A DNA stretch of 64,000 nucleotides from Clostridiales bacterium oral taxon 876 str. F0540 (lineage in GTDB: Bacteria > Bacillota > Clostridia > Clostridiales > Clostridiaceae): assembly GCA_000466585.1 (NCBI GenBank), contig KE993508.1, forward strand, positions 394,811-458,810, in the 5' to 3' direction. The notes under the pieces are model-generated. The model was not told the DNA's origin and searched no databases. It saw nothing but the letters and a program-made list of their open reading frames with translations. The position numbers were made by a program, and so were the translations under genes. Positions 1 to 10,300 of the stretch are shown here, piece after piece (positions within the stretch are counted from its first letter, which is position 1; each line of letters opens with the position of its first letter).

Positions 1-2439
1 AATTCCTAAAGGACTTACTCTTAAACCTAAAACTCCTCTTCTAGATACATATCCAATCTGTGGGTGATATAGGTATATCCAAGGTGTATTTTCTATTATT
101 ATGTTTTGGATATTTTTATACATCTCCATTCTCTTTTGAGGATTTACTATTTCCTTTGCTTTATCCATAGCCTCGGTAACATTACTATTATTGTAGCCTG
201 TAAAATCAGTGTAGTTATCAGGATTAAACATAGGCTGCAAAAAGTTATCCATATCCCCTGTATCAGAAATCCATCGGCTTAAAAAAAGATCAGCTTGATT
301 TATAGACTCAGGTTTTAGATAATTTTCTGATGGCACTCTTTCTACAGTACACTCAACTCCTATTTCTTTTAAATCATTAATAATATAATCCGCTATTTTA
401 TTGAATAAAACATTATTATCATCTCTTACTAGAACTTTAAGCTTTTCATTTGTTCTTACAGAAGAATTTTTATTTATTAACTCTTTAGCAAGCTTTGGAT
501 TATAGCTAAAGCCCTCCAAATATTTGTTATCCACCATATTGGGAGGAAATGGTCCCTTAGCTTCTTCTCCCATACCTCCAAGAAGTTCGCTGATTATCTT
601 CTTTTTGTTTACAGCATAGTTTATAGCTTTTTTTATAGAAGGATTTTTTACAAGCATTGAATTTGATCTAAGATTAAAACCAGCATAGTAAGTTCCCATA
701 ACACTTATTAAATTTATATTTGAAACTTTTGCATTTGTAAGCTCTTCCATTTTTTGTTTATCTTCAAATGTAATAAAATCACATTCATTGTTCAAAAAGC
801 TTTTAACAGACTCTGCTCCGTTATAAGTTACTATTATTCTATCAATATATGGACTTCCACCAAAGTAATCGTTAAACGCTTTTAAAACGCAGCCTTCTTT
901 ATCACTTTTCTCCATTATAAACGGTCCGCAGCCTGTTAACTTGCCCTTTTGTCCATCTTCCTTTGAAAGTATCGAACATACGCATTGCCCTAAGTTAAGC
1001 AAAAATCCGCTGTAAGGTCTTAAAAGCCTTATAGACAATCTATATCTGTCAATTATTTTTATGCCTTTTACATCTTTTGCTCTGCCATTATTGAATTCTT
1101 CTGCACCTTCTATTTGGTATAAAAACCATGAATTTGGTGATTTCAATTCAGGACTAAGCAATCTTTCATAAGAATATTTTATATCTTCAGCTGTAATTTC
1201 TTTACCGTTATGAAATTTAGCACCTTTTCTTAAATTAAAATTCCAAGTAACATTATCATCTTCAACATACCAGCTTTTTGCAACCCCCGGAGTTATTTCA
1301 CCGGTCGCGCCTATAAGAAGAAGCCCGGTATTGGTATTGTATAGTATTTGAGCACTCTGCTGATCAAAAGCCATAGCAGGATCATAGGTTAGCGGCGCCT
1401 CTGCTATATATGTTTTAAGTTCAATATTTTCTTTGTCCTCACAAGTAATCTTATCCAAAAGCTTACCGGAAACAACTTTAAGATCCTTTGATACATTAGA
1501 AAGCAAATTTAAAGAAGTCTTTGTATATTGAGTATTTAAAGATGCTGACTCTACCATTCCCATTACCTTTTCAGAGGTTATATTCATATTCTCTGCAGAT
1601 GTAATTATTTCCTCCAAGCTGCTTGTCTGTTTTGAAACGGCTTCATTAATATCTTCTGTAACATTACTTGTCATTCTTACAGCATTAATAATATTATTAA
1701 ATACTTCAACTGTATTATTTGCTATCTGTGTACCTTCAACAACCTTTCTCATACTTTTATTCATTGCATTTATTGTTTTATCAATACACAAGTTTATTTC
1801 TTCTATTGTTTGAGCTATTTTCCCTGCAGATTCAGCACTTCTTTGTGCAAGGTTTTTTACCTCCTGAGCCACAACTGCAAATCCTCTACCGGCTTCTCCT
1901 GCTCGAGCTGCCTCAATAGATGCATTTAAAGATAAAAGATTTGTATGGCTTGCTATATCCTTGATAATTACAAGCATCTCATTAATACTTGAAGCTTTAA
2001 TGTTTAATTCTTTTACTACCTGCTTTGATTCTTCAACCGCGTTCTCAATATCCTTCATAGCTTGTATTGAATTATGAACTGCATCACTTCCGCCCTTAGC
2101 AATTTCAACAGTTTGATCAGCTATTTGCTTAGAATTTTCTGTACTTGCAAAAACCTCTTCAGCTAAAGCAGAGTAATTATTTATTTCATTGATAACCTTT
2201 TCAATCGACTCCATCTGAACTTCAACATTTTGTGAAATATTATTAGTAAGAGCAATTAAGTTTTCTGCTGCAAACGCTGTCTCCTCTATTTTATTTCCAA
2301 GTCTATTCACAATATTGTCCTGGTTATGTTTCAGCAAAGTTAGTTCCGTGTCATAAATACCTCCTTTATTAGCTTGTACACCTGTCGATTCTATCTTGCT
2401 TAGTATTACATCTTTATCCTTACTTATAAATTTAAACAT
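1..2439 (-). CDS. MCP signalling domain fused to family-5 solute-binding domain (3' end outside window)
   Basis: The frame is open for 813 codons and runs off the left edge, so the C-terminus is missing. The start is an ATG preceded by GGAG. Residues ~60-310 form a methyl-accepting coiled coil; its hairpin tip (HTNLLSLNASIEAARAGE, ~residues 160-180) is the CheA/CheW contact region. From ~residue 330 the protein becomes an SBP_bac_5 (peptide/nickel-binding) domain, with the typical WNFNLRKGAKFHNGKEIT block and a YNPKLAKELI block. I find no signal peptide, membrane segment or HAMP domain, so the whole protein should be cytoplasmic. The binding domain normally works outside the cell with an ABC permease; here it probably senses an intracellular ligand and feeds the chemotaxis phosphorelay. 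No transporter genes are adjacent. Domain assignments are confident; ligand and role are inference. Confidence 0.88.
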   Translation of the reverse strand, partial: MFKFISKDKDVILSKIESTGVQANKGGIYDTELTLLKHNQDNIVNRLGNKIEETAFAAENLIALTNNISQNVEVQMESIEKVINEINNYSALAEEVFASTENSKQIADQTVEIAKGGSDAVHNSIQAMKDIENAVEESKQVVKELNIKASSINEMLVIIKDIASHTNLLSLNASIEAARAGEAGRGFAVVAQEVKNLAQRSAESAGKIAQTIEEINLCIDKTINAMNKSMRKVVEGTQIANNTVEVFNNIINAVRMTSNVTEDINEAVSKQTSSLEEIITSAENMNITSEKVMGMVESASLNTQYTKTSLNLLSNVSKDLKVVSGKLLDKITCEDKENIELKTYIAEAPLTYDPAMAFDQQSAQILYNTNTGLLLIGATGEITPGVAKSWYVEDDNVTWNFNLRKGAKFHNGKEITAEDIKYSYERLLSPELKSPNSWFLYQIEGAEEFNNGRAKDVKGIKIIDRYRLSIRLLRPYSGFLLNLGQCVCSILSKEDGQKGKLTGCGPFIMEKSDKEGCVLKAFNDYFGGSPYIDRIIVTYNGAESVKSFLNNECDFITFEDKQKMEELTNAKVSNINLISVMGTYYAGFNLRSNSMLVKNPSIKKAINYAVNKKKIISELLGGMGEEAKGPFPPNMVDNKYLEGFSYNPKLAKELINKNSSVRTNEKLKVLVRDDNNVLFNKIADYIINDLKEIGVECTVERVPSENYLKPESINQADLFLSRWISDTGDMDNFLQPMFNPDNYTDFTGYNNSNVTEAMDKAKEIVNPQKRMEMYKNIQNIIIENTPWIYLYHPQIGYVSRRGVLGLRVSPLGI

Positions 2440-2585
2440 ACTCCCACTCCATTCGAGTAATCTCTTGATTATTTTATAATATTTTTTATATAAATGCAAA
2501 ATATTTATCAAATTTTGTATTTATATAAGTTAATTTTCCTTAATATGTTATTATCTTTAATATCAACTTTAATAACATTTAAAGA

Positions 2586-2620
2586 TAAAAAAAACTGCCA
2601 GATACTTCTAGCAGTTTTTA
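2586..2620 (-). terminator. Rho-independent terminator of adhE
   Basis: On the minus strand AAAACTGC and GCAGTTTT arms, extended by a paired TAGA/TCTG inner segment around a 4-nt loop, are followed by a run of T. It lies 12 bp past the adhE stop codon. Confidence 0.85.
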
Positions 2621-2631
2621 AAAATATAATA

Positions 2632-5229
2632 TTATTTTTCTACAGTTCCTTCAAAAGCATTTATATACATTTGCTTAATTTCACTTATTAATGGATATCT
2701 TGGATTAGCTCCTGTACATTGATCATCAAAAGCCTGTTCTGACATATCATCTAAAGTAGCATAGAATTTCTTATCTGATACTCCTGCTTCCTTAATAGTC
2801 TTTGGCATTCCTACAGCAGCCTTTAACTCACCAATAGCTTTTATTAATAATTCAACTTTTTCTTCAGCAGTATTACCGCCAAGATTTAAGTAATCAGCTA
2901 TTTTTGCATATCTTTCCTTTGCAACCGGATACTTGTATTGTGGGAATGCAGCTTGTTTTCTAGGATTATCAACAGCATTGAATCTTATAACCTCATCTAT
3001 CATAAGAGCATTAGCTACTCCGTGTGGTATATGATGCGCAGCCCCTAATTTATGTGCCATTGAATGACATACTCCAAGGAAAGCATTAGCAAAAGCCATA
3101 CCTGCAATTGTTGAAGCGTGAGCCATTTTCTCTCTCGCCTTAATGTTTGTTGTACCTTCATTGTATGCTGCTGGAAGATACTTAAATATCAATCTTATTG
3201 CTTCTAATGCTAAACCATTAGTATACTCTGAAGCAAGTACTGATACATAAGCTTCTAAAGCATGTGTTAAAGCATCTACACCTGAAGCAGCTGTTAAGCC
3301 TCTTGGCATTTTCATCATAAGCTCAGCATCTACTATAGCCATGTCTGGAGTTAATTCATAGTCAGCTAATGGATATTTAACGCCTGTCTTCTCATCAGTT
3401 ATAACTGCGAATGGAGTTACTTCTGATCCTGTTCCTGCTGAAGTTGGGATAGCAATCATCATTGCTTTTTCTCCCATTGTTGGGAACCTGTATACTCTCT
3501 TTCTTATATCCATAAATCTCATAGCTAAATCTTCAAATTTAACTTCTGGATGCTCATATAATACCCACATAATCTTAGCAGCATCCATTGGCGAACCACC
3601 GCCTACTGCTATAATTGTATCAGGCTCAAAGCTCTTCATTTCTGCAGCACCTTTTCTTGCAGTTGCAAGTGTTGGGTCTGGTGCAACATCAAAGAATACC
3701 TTGTAATCAACGCCTATTTCTTCTAAAACCTTTATTACAGTATCTACAAATCCTAAATCATATAGTACTTTATCCGTTACAATAAATGCCTTTTTCTTTC
3801 CTAAATCCTTTAACTCTCTTAAAGCAACAGGCAAGCTGCCATATTTAAAGTAAACTTTTTCTGGAACTCTAAACCAAAGCATATTTTCTCTCCTCTCAGC
3901 CACGTTCTTGATGTTTAATAAATGTTTAACTCCTACGTTTTCTGATACAGAGTTTCCACCCCATGAACCGCAACCTAGAGTAAGAGATGGAGCTAATCTA
4001 AAGTTGTATATATCACCTATAGCACCTTGTGCAGATGGCATATTTATTATTGTTCTGCCTGTTTTCATTGTAGCTCCGAACTTTTCTATTCTATCTTTAC
4101 ATTTAACTTGATCAGTATAAAGAACGGAAGTGTGTCCAAATCCACCAAGTTCAACTAGTCTAGCAGCCTTTTGAAGAGCTTCATCAAAACTCTTAACTCT
4201 ATACATGCCTAATACAGGTGATAATTTTTCATGTGAGAAAGCTTCTTCTAATTCAACAGATTCAACTTCACCTATAAGTACTTTAGCATCTTCCGGAACT
4301 ACTACTCCGGCCATTTCAGCGATTTTGAAAGCAGGTTGTCCAACTATATCTGCATTTAATGCTCCGTTTGGTTTTAATATTGTTTTTCTTACTTTATCTA
4401 TTTCTTCACCTTTCAAGAAGTAAGCTCCTCTTTCTATAAATTCAGCTCTTACTTCATCGTAAACTTCATCCATTACTATAACTGTCTGCTCTGATGCACA
4501 TATAACACCGTTATCAAAAGTCTTTGATAGAAGTATTGAACTAACAGCCATCTTTAAGTGAGCGGTTTCATCTATAATTGCTGGTGTGTTTCCTGCTCCA
4601 ACTCCTATAGCAGGCTTTCCTGAAGAATAAGCAGCTTTAACCATTCCTGGACCACCTGTTGCAAGTATTATATCCGCTTGAGCCATTACCATTTGAGACA
4701 TTTCTACTGTAGGCTCGTCTATCCATCCTACAATTCCTTCTGGTGCACCTGCTTTTACAGCAGCATCTAAAACTATTTTTGCAGCAGCTATTGTAGCGTT
4801 TTTCGCTCTTGGGTGTGGAGAAAAAATAATACCATTCCTTGTCTTTAAAGCTATTAAAGCTTTAAAAATTGCTGTTGAAGTTGGATTAGTTGTAGGTACT
4901 ATTGCAGCTATAACTCCTATTGGCTCTGCAACCTTTGTTATACCAAAAGCTTCATCTGTTTCAATAATTCCGCAGGTCTTTTCATCTTTATATTGGTTGT
5001 ATATATATTCAGAAGCAAAGTGATTTTTTATAACCTTGTCTTCTACTATTCCCATTCCTGTTTCTTCTACTGCCATCTTAGCAAGCTTAATTCTTGAATT
5101 ATTTGCAGCCATTGCAGCTTGTCTAAAAATTTCATCAACTTGTTCCTGTGTATAAGTAGAGAACTTTCTTTGAGCCTCTCTTATTTGCTCAATTCTTTGC
5201 ATTAATTCTTCTGGATTGGTAACTTTCAT
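2632..5229 (-). CDS. adhE: bifunctional acetaldehyde-CoA / alcohol dehydrogenase
   Basis: The 865-residue product has the full length of the AdhE family. The N-terminal half (~1-440) is a CoA-acylating aldehyde dehydrogenase with the catalytic cysteine in DNGVICASEQ (~residue 245). The C-terminal half (~455-865) is an iron-dependent alcohol dehydrogenase, with the GGGSPMDAAK nucleotide motif, TSAGTGSEVTPF, and the iron-ligand histidines in HSMAHKLGAAHHIPHG. It reduces acetyl-CoA to acetaldehyde and ethanol with two NADH, regenerating NAD during fermentation; AdhE proteins usually assemble into cytoplasmic spirosomes. The start is an ATG behind AAGGAGG. The gene is monocistronic, with its own promoter, Rex-like operators and terminator. 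A close homologue using butyryl-CoA cannot be excluded from sequence alone. Confidence 0.97.
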   Translation of the reverse strand: MKVTNPEELMQRIEQIREAQRKFSTYTQEQVDEIFRQAAMAANNSRIKLAKMAVEETGMGIVEDKVIKNHFASEYIYNQYKDEKTCGIIETDEAFGITKVAEPIGVIAAIVPTTNPTSTAIFKALIALKTRNGIIFSPHPRAKNATIAAAKIVLDAAVKAGAPEGIVGWIDEPTVEMSQMVMAQADIILATGGPGMVKAAYSSGKPAIGVGAGNTPAIIDETAHLKMAVSSILLSKTFDNGVICASEQTVIVMDEVYDEVRAEFIERGAYFLKGEEIDKVRKTILKPNGALNADIVGQPAFKIAEMAGVVVPEDAKVLIGEVESVELEEAFSHEKLSPVLGMYRVKSFDEALQKAARLVELGGFGHTSVLYTDQVKCKDRIEKFGATMKTGRTIINMPSAQGAIGDIYNFRLAPSLTLGCGSWGGNSVSENVGVKHLLNIKNVAERRENMLWFRVPEKVYFKYGSLPVALRELKDLGKKKAFIVTDKVLYDLGFVDTVIKVLEEIGVDYKVFFDVAPDPTLATARKGAAEMKSFEPDTIIAVGGGSPMDAAKIMWVLYEHPEVKFEDLAMRFMDIRKRVYRFPTMGEKAMMIAIPTSAGTGSEVTPFAVITDEKTGVKYPLADYELTPDMAIVDAELMMKMPRGLTAASGVDALTHALEAYVSVLASEYTNGLALEAIRLIFKYLPAAYNEGTTNIKAREKMAHASTIAGMAFANAFLGVCHSMAHKLGAAHHIPHGVANALMIDEVIRFNAVDNPRKQAAFPQYKYPVAKERYAKIADYLNLGGNTAEEKVELLIKAIGELKAAVGMPKTIKEAGVSDKKFYATLDDMSEQAFDDQCTGANPRYPLISEIKQMYINAFEGTVEK

Positions 5230-5277
5230 AATAAGCCTCCTTAAAATTTATGTAAATTGATTGTAAGCATTTTGTGT

Positions 5278-5355
5278 TTGTTAAACTTTTAACTACAAGA
5301 TTATTATAATAAGTTTATTCATAAAAAGCAATAGATTTTGTTAAAATTTCTACAA
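5278..5355 (-). promoter_or_regulatory. adhE promoter with two Rex-like operators
   Basis: On the minus strand -35 TTGCTT (5326-5331), a 17-bp spacer and -10 TATAAT (5303-5308) form a good vegetative promoter. The palindrome at 5278-5295 (TTGTTAA, 4 bp, TTAACTA) differs by one base from the Clostridium Rex consensus TTGTTAA-N4-TTAACAA and covers the expected transcription start. A weaker copy (TTGTTAA, 4 bp, TCTACAA) lies just upstream of the -35 at 5338-5355. Rex releases DNA when NADH rises, which suits an NADH-consuming enzyme. Confidence 0.72.
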
Positions 5356-5687
5356 AGATTTTTTGTAATATTATATTATGTTAATAAAATTTATTTTATC
5401 ATTTTATAGATTTTGTAAACGTTTCTGCTTAAAACATTCATTTTATTAAGTATTTTATGAAAATTCAATATAATATTACTATGTATATTTAAATCATGAA
5501 GCTTGAATAATATTTAACAAACTTTCAAAGCGTCTAAAATAGTTATTTTTTTAACACACTCTATTAACTTTTATTATATACTTTTTATTAAGCAGCCTGC
5601 TAAATAAATTATTTATATATATATTATACGAACAGAATACAATAATCAATATTTATTTTCATTTGATAATTTATTTCATCTTCTAAA
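5356..5687. other. AT-rich intergenic stretch upstream of adhE
   Basis: No gene or stable hairpin seen. A cre-like sequence at 5413-5428 (TTGTAAACGTTTCTGC) matches the core of the CcpA consensus but misses the last two conserved positions, so catabolite control is only a weak possibility. Confidence 0.3.
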
Positions 5688-5724
5688 TAAAAAGCAGCTA
5701 TTGTTAATCAATAAGCTGCTTTTG
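5688..5724 (-). terminator. terminator of the gene at 5731-6225
   Basis: AAAAGCAGCT and AGCTGCTTTT arms with additional CAATA/TATTG pairing around a short loop, followed on the minus strand by T residues. It begins directly after the stop codon. Confidence 0.75.
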
Positions 5725-5730
5725 ACGTAA

Positions 5731-6225
5731 TTACACTATATTCATATTTTTAAGCTTCTCTATGAACTTCAATGCATCGTCAGGTTCATCATCAACAAGC
5801 TTATATAAGTTTTCGCCCTCCGGAGCAGGATAATAATAGCTTAAGTCAATACCTTCTTCTACTTTTTCAATAACACCAAGTACTGAAGGCTTCCAATTAT
5901 TTTCTATAAGCTTATCAAATATATTATTCTTCATTATAATTTCTACAGATTGCGGCGTGAAACTTTTATTCCACAAATTACTCCAACCTTCATCAAAATT
6001 AAATTCAGGTTTGTCTTGTAAAGATAGCTCTTCCTCAGTATATACCTCTCCCTTCATTTCACTAATTCTTATTTTCCCGAAACTTTTTATTATATAACTG
6101 TATTTAAAATTGCCTTTTACTCTATAGTAAAGCTTATCTTTTTCTTCAAGCGTCCACCCCCCTCTTATAAGTTGAGGATCTGTGAAAGCTGTCGTTAACT
6201 TTACCTTAAAACTTACTACCTTCAT
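5731..6225 (-). CDS. hypothetical protein, 164 residues
   Basis: I do not recognise this family. The product is soluble, without signal peptide or membrane segment. It is rich in aromatic and charged residues in its first ~70 positions (several KxYYRVKG-like beta strands) and has an acidic C-terminal helix (DDEPDDALKFIEKLK). The ATG is preceded by AAAGGAG at good spacing, codon use resembles its neighbours, and a terminator follows the stop, so the gene looks real. It is monocistronic and divergent from the Gly/Pro-rich gene at 6373. No function is proposed. Confidence 0.7.
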   Translation of the reverse strand: MKVVSFKVKLTTAFTDPQLIRGGWTLEEKDKLYYRVKGNFKYSYIIKSFGKIRISEMKGEVYTEEELSLQDKPEFNFDEGWSNLWNKSFTPQSVEIIMKNNIFDKLIENNWKPSVLGVIEKVEEGIDLSYYYPAPEGENLYKLVDDEPDDALKFIEKLKNMNIV

Positions 6226-6372
6226 TAGTTTCTCTCCTTTAGTACAACAACTTTATATAAAAATATTTTACCACATTATATTATATTTTTTTCTATTATA
6301 CTTATAAATTTATTAGCATAATTCAATTATCCAGCATAATATGTAATGTAATCTTTTTATAAGGAGTATTGT

Positions 6373-6918
6373 ATGTACAACGACGATTATCGTGATCAGG
6401 AACACTTAGATGAATATGATTACTTTGATGAAATTGACGGATCAGGTGATGAATATCTTAGAGATGACGAAGCAGATGAATTTGTTGAGTTCACACCACC
6501 TTATGGCTGCCCATTTTATCGTCAGCAGTTTCCAGGAGGCTTTATGCCGCCAAGACCTCCCTTTGGTCCTCCAGGAGGAGGCCCGGGTGGTTTCCCAGGC
6601 GGTCCAGGAGGTTTCCCGGGTGGACCTGGCGGTCATGGCGGAGCACCTCAGGGACCTCCACCAAATTTTACTCCTCCAAAATCACAGGCAAAAAGCCTCG
6701 GTGCACCAGGTGGAGCCTCAATCTATGCAGTTGATGCCGGTTCTTTAAGACCTTGTATGTTTAAATTCACTTACCTATGGCTTAGAAACGGAAACTCTTT
6801 CTGGGCTTTTCTAACCTATGTTGGTAGAAGATCTGTATCAGGATATAGATGGAACGGCAGAAGATGGGTATACTTTGGAATCGATACAAATAGAATAGAT
6901 TACTTTATATGTTATTAA
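6373..6918 (+). CDS. acidic, Gly/Pro-rich protein with unrecognised C-terminal domain
   Basis: 181 residues behind AAGGAG. Three parts are visible: a very acidic Asp/Glu/Tyr N-terminus (1-45), a low-complexity Gly-Pro-Phe segment (~50-95, repeated GGFPGGPGG), and a C-terminal domain (~97-181) with PPNFTPPKSQAKSLG, a lone Cys, TYLWLRNGNSFWAF, paired aromatic-rich strands and an IDYFICY terminus. The C-terminal domain is shared with the next gene, 54 bp downstream, so the two form a tandem paralogous pair probably in one transcript. No signal peptide is seen. The composition resembles spore-coat or surface-coating proteins, but I see no clear sporulation promoter, so that is only a guess. Confidence 0.75.
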   Translation: MYNDDYRDQEHLDEYDYFDEIDGSGDEYLRDDEADEFVEFTPPYGCPFYRQQFPGGFMPPRPPFGPPGGGPGGFPGGPGGFPGGPGGHGGAPQGPPPNFTPPKSQAKSLGAPGGASIYAVDAGSLRPCMFKFTYLWLRNGNSFWAFLTYVGRRSVSGYRWNGRRWVYFGIDTNRIDYFICY

Positions 6919-6972
6919 CTATTTATAGTGAAATACATGCTTAATAACATTTATACAAGAGGGTGAGGCTGT

Positions 6973-7296
6973 ATGCCTCCTCTGTCTGTAGACAGAAATC
7001 CGCAAGATTCCGAAGCTCCTAAAACTCAACCTCCAAACTTTTTACCTGATAAAGATAAAGCCCATGCCTTAGGCTTTACTAAAACTCCCGGAACAAATTT
7101 AGTCTCCTCAACTACTGTAGTACCCTGTCAAAACAAATTAACCTATATATGGTTCAATAGCGGAAGAACACTTTGGGCTAAACCAATACAAATAAACCAA
7201 AATAATATAGTATGCTGGGTATGGATTAACTCAAAATGGATATCTCAGACAATTAATCTAAAAGATATTGATACTTTCATATGTGAATGGTTTTAG
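6973..7296 (+). CDS. small paralogue sharing the C-terminal domain of the preceding gene
   Basis: 107 residues, start ATG behind GAGGGTGAGG. It lacks the acidic and Gly-rich parts of its upstream neighbour but aligns with that protein's C-terminal domain almost end to end: PPNF-x-P-x-K-xx-A-xx-LG near the start, a PC, TY-x-W-xxx-G-xxx-WA in the middle, a WxW / W aromatic strand pair, and ID-x-FIC close to the end. The shared domain therefore functions without the low-complexity region. Family unknown to me. The same hairpin terminates this gene and the convergent phosphoesterase gene. Confidence 0.72.
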   Translation: MPPLSVDRNPQDSEAPKTQPPNFLPDKDKAHALGFTKTPGTNLVSSTTVVPCQNKLTYIWFNSGRTLWAKPIQINQNNIVCWVWINSKWISQTINLKDIDTFICEWF

Positions 7297-7302
7297 GACA
7301 AT

Positions 7303-7351
7303 AAAAAAGATATGCTTTGGTATATTTCAACCTCAGCATATCTTCTTTTTT
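7303..7351. terminator. bidirectional terminator
   Basis: AAGATATGCT and AGCATATCTT arms flanked by A-run and T-run on opposite sides, between convergent genes ending at 7296 and 7360. Confidence 0.85.
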
Positions 7352-7359
7352 ACAATTCT

Positions 7360-10300
7360 TTATACAGCCTCGTTATCTCTCTTTCTTCTTCCAGTTACCA
7401 TTAACGCTCCGCCAAGTACTGCAATTAATGCTCCTAAGTCAAGCATTACTGCAAAATCAATTGGTGAACCAGTCTTAGGAAGACTTGGAGCCGCTGATTT
7501 TTCCATTACAAAGTAATCACTGCAGTGATTAGTTGTGAAAGTAATATATCCGTCAGCATCTACTGTAACAGTATCAATTATTTCATAGGTATTTTTATCA
7601 GCATAGTATCTATTGATATAAACAGATTTGTTTGCCCAATCCTTGCCTATAAATACTTTAACTGTTGCAGTTCCTGGTAGAGGTCCATCATAGTTGAAGG
7701 AGAATGGAACTATAGCTACATCCTTTCCAACAACAGCCTTTATTTTAGCTTCTTCTTTGTTCTTTAATTCAGCAGAAACTGTTTTTAAGGAAAGATCTAT
7801 ATCAGCTGTAACATCTGATGTAATATCTTTTCCATTAAATGTCCAAGTTACTCCATTTCTTTGGAATACGATAGTCTTATCTTGTCCTTTGATAGCATTG
7901 AAAATATCTTTGCTAACTTTTGCGTTATCAGTTATATCAACAGTTACCTTAGAACCAGCTGCTGCATTCTTAACAGCTTCTACAACTTTAGCAGTATCGT
8001 TAGTCATTGGAACTGGAGGTTGTCCAGCTATAGCATACTCAACTGGAATAACCGATAATGCTTTTCCTGCAGCCTTTAATGCCTTTAAGTTTTCTACAAG
8101 AACGTCCCTGATCGGAATATTTGTATCAACTACATTTTTTGCACCAGTAAAGTCATAACCATCTCCACCAGTAGCCATAAAGTCATTAGTTACAACTGTA
8201 TAGTACTTATCCATATCTATCTTTGTACCATCCTCAGTGTACATTCCTAATATTCTGCTGCCTAAAGGTTTATTAATATCATAATAAACTTTAACACCTG
8301 TAAATTCTCCCCAACCAATATTAGTGTTTCCGATTGCATTTTCAAGTACTCTCTTAAGGTCAGAACCCTTAAGCTCCATCTTAACTAATGTGTTGTCAAA
8401 CGGCATCAACTCATACATCTTGCCCATGGTGATGTCACCTTTTGCTATTAGAGGTATTCTAAGTCCTCCACCATTTATTATACCTATTTGAGTTCCAGCT
8501 TTAGCCTTCATCACACCGGAAGTCCATTGTCCAAGTATAGATACCCCTGCCTTATCCTTATCATGAGTTAAGTCCATATCTGTACTTCCAACAACTTCAT
8601 CAAGTATTGGCTTTAATTCCTCAGTATATTTGTCAACTATTCCTTTAACAACTGGATCAGCAGCTAAAGTTGATACTCTAGTATAAAGATCATCTCTTGA
8701 TGGAGTTATTCCTATTACCTTATTGCTTGGATCTAAATGAATTGTCAACCTTGCAAGTGATCTTCCATTATAATAACCTTCTACTATTGGAACATTATTA
8801 ACAGTACCACTTACTGGTAAATGAGTATGTGCAGCAATTATACCATCTACATTTGTAACTGCATTAGCTAACTCTGCCGCCTCACCAGTAATAACATTAG
8901 TCTTTGAATCTTGAGCAGCTCCAAGATGAGTTAAAGCTATAACAACATCAGCCTTACCTTCTTTAAGAGTTCCACTCTTAAGCTTAGCAGCCCATTCATT
9001 AGCTGCTTTAACAGGATCTCTAAATTCTATATTTTTAACATTTTCAGGTTTTGTTTTAATTGCAGTCTCAGGTGTTGCTAGACCAATAAGACCTACTTTT
9101 ATTCCACCTTTTTCAATGATTTTATAAGGCTTAGCCCAAGAAACAGGCTCACCAGTAGTCTTACTGTAAATATTTGAAGCAAGGAAATCAAAGTTTCCAT
9201 CCTTAGCCCATTGTGATATCCAATCTAGTCCCCAGTCAAACTCATGGTTTCCAACTGCTGAAGCATCAAGTCTAATTGCTGCAAGCATGTCCGAAACTGG
9301 TTTACCATACTTTAAGTTTGACATTGCACTTCCTTGGTAAATATCTCCGCCAGAAACCACTATAGTGTCAGGATTTGAGTTTCTTACATCGTTTATAGCC
9401 TGTGATAATTTAGCAGCTCCAATATTCTTTCCGTCTTCTTTTAATGAACCATGGAAATCATTGAAAGATACTATATCAACATTTTTATATCCTGTTGCTT
9501 TTACATCATCCCAAGTAATTGATTTAACATTAGGAGTTCTCTTATCTTCTGACGTAGGAAGCTTTAATGTTCCACCATTGATTAATTTTACAGCTAATGC
9601 TCTTTGTCCAGCATCCCAATTGTTGCCTATGATCTTCCAATTATTATCAACTTTTGGTGTGATGGTTCCTCCTCTAACCTCTTGTATATATTGTCCTATA
9701 AGATCTCTTACACCAACTCCACCTTTTAAGTCACTTTCTATAAGTTTTGGAAGATCTTCTCCAGCTTTATAAACTTCTCCAGCCTTTAGAAGATGTGAAT
9801 TTGATCTATAATTATTTACTGCAATAATAAATGTTTCTGTATCTTGAACTGGCTTACCAGTATCAGACCATGTTAAGTTCTTTATTCTGCTTCCTTCAGG
9901 CTGTGATATATCAATATCATATTTAACTCCACTGAACATATCATAGTTATAAGCTCTAATATTTTGATTAAAGGAAATTGTTAAGTCTCCTGGTTTATAT
10001 TGATTATAATACTTAGCCGACCACTCCATATATTCCTTAAGTTGCTTTCCATTCATTTGAAGTTTATACAGAGTATTATCATAAGGATAAATTAAAGCTG
10101 AACCAGATTTTTGAATTTGCCCTTCCTTAATATTTGCAGCTGCATTAAACATTGCAGAGGAAGCAACTCTTGCTCCAGCATAATACATTTGAACTTCATT
10201 TATGAAGTCAATCATAGCTGTGTCTTTAACTTGGGCAGAAGGTATGCCAGTTACTTCATTAGCCGGAACTAAATCTCCACCCTTTAATGTACCTATAACT

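Noticed and set aside
5413..5428. cre site for CcpA upstream of adhE
   Set aside because: Two conserved positions are missing; kept only as a weak note.
6410..6748. Overlapping 112-codon frame in the Gly/Pro-rich gene
   Set aside because: Out-of-frame reading of the repetitive region; the main frame has the ribosome binding site and the domain shared with its neighbour.
7694..8158. 154-codon plus-strand open frame inside the YfkN-like gene
   Set aside because: Antisense to a strongly supported long gene, no ribosome binding site, low-complexity Ser/Thr/Phe composition typical of a shadow frame. The same holds for 9365-9772, 13980-14327, 14694-15038 and 34165-34503.
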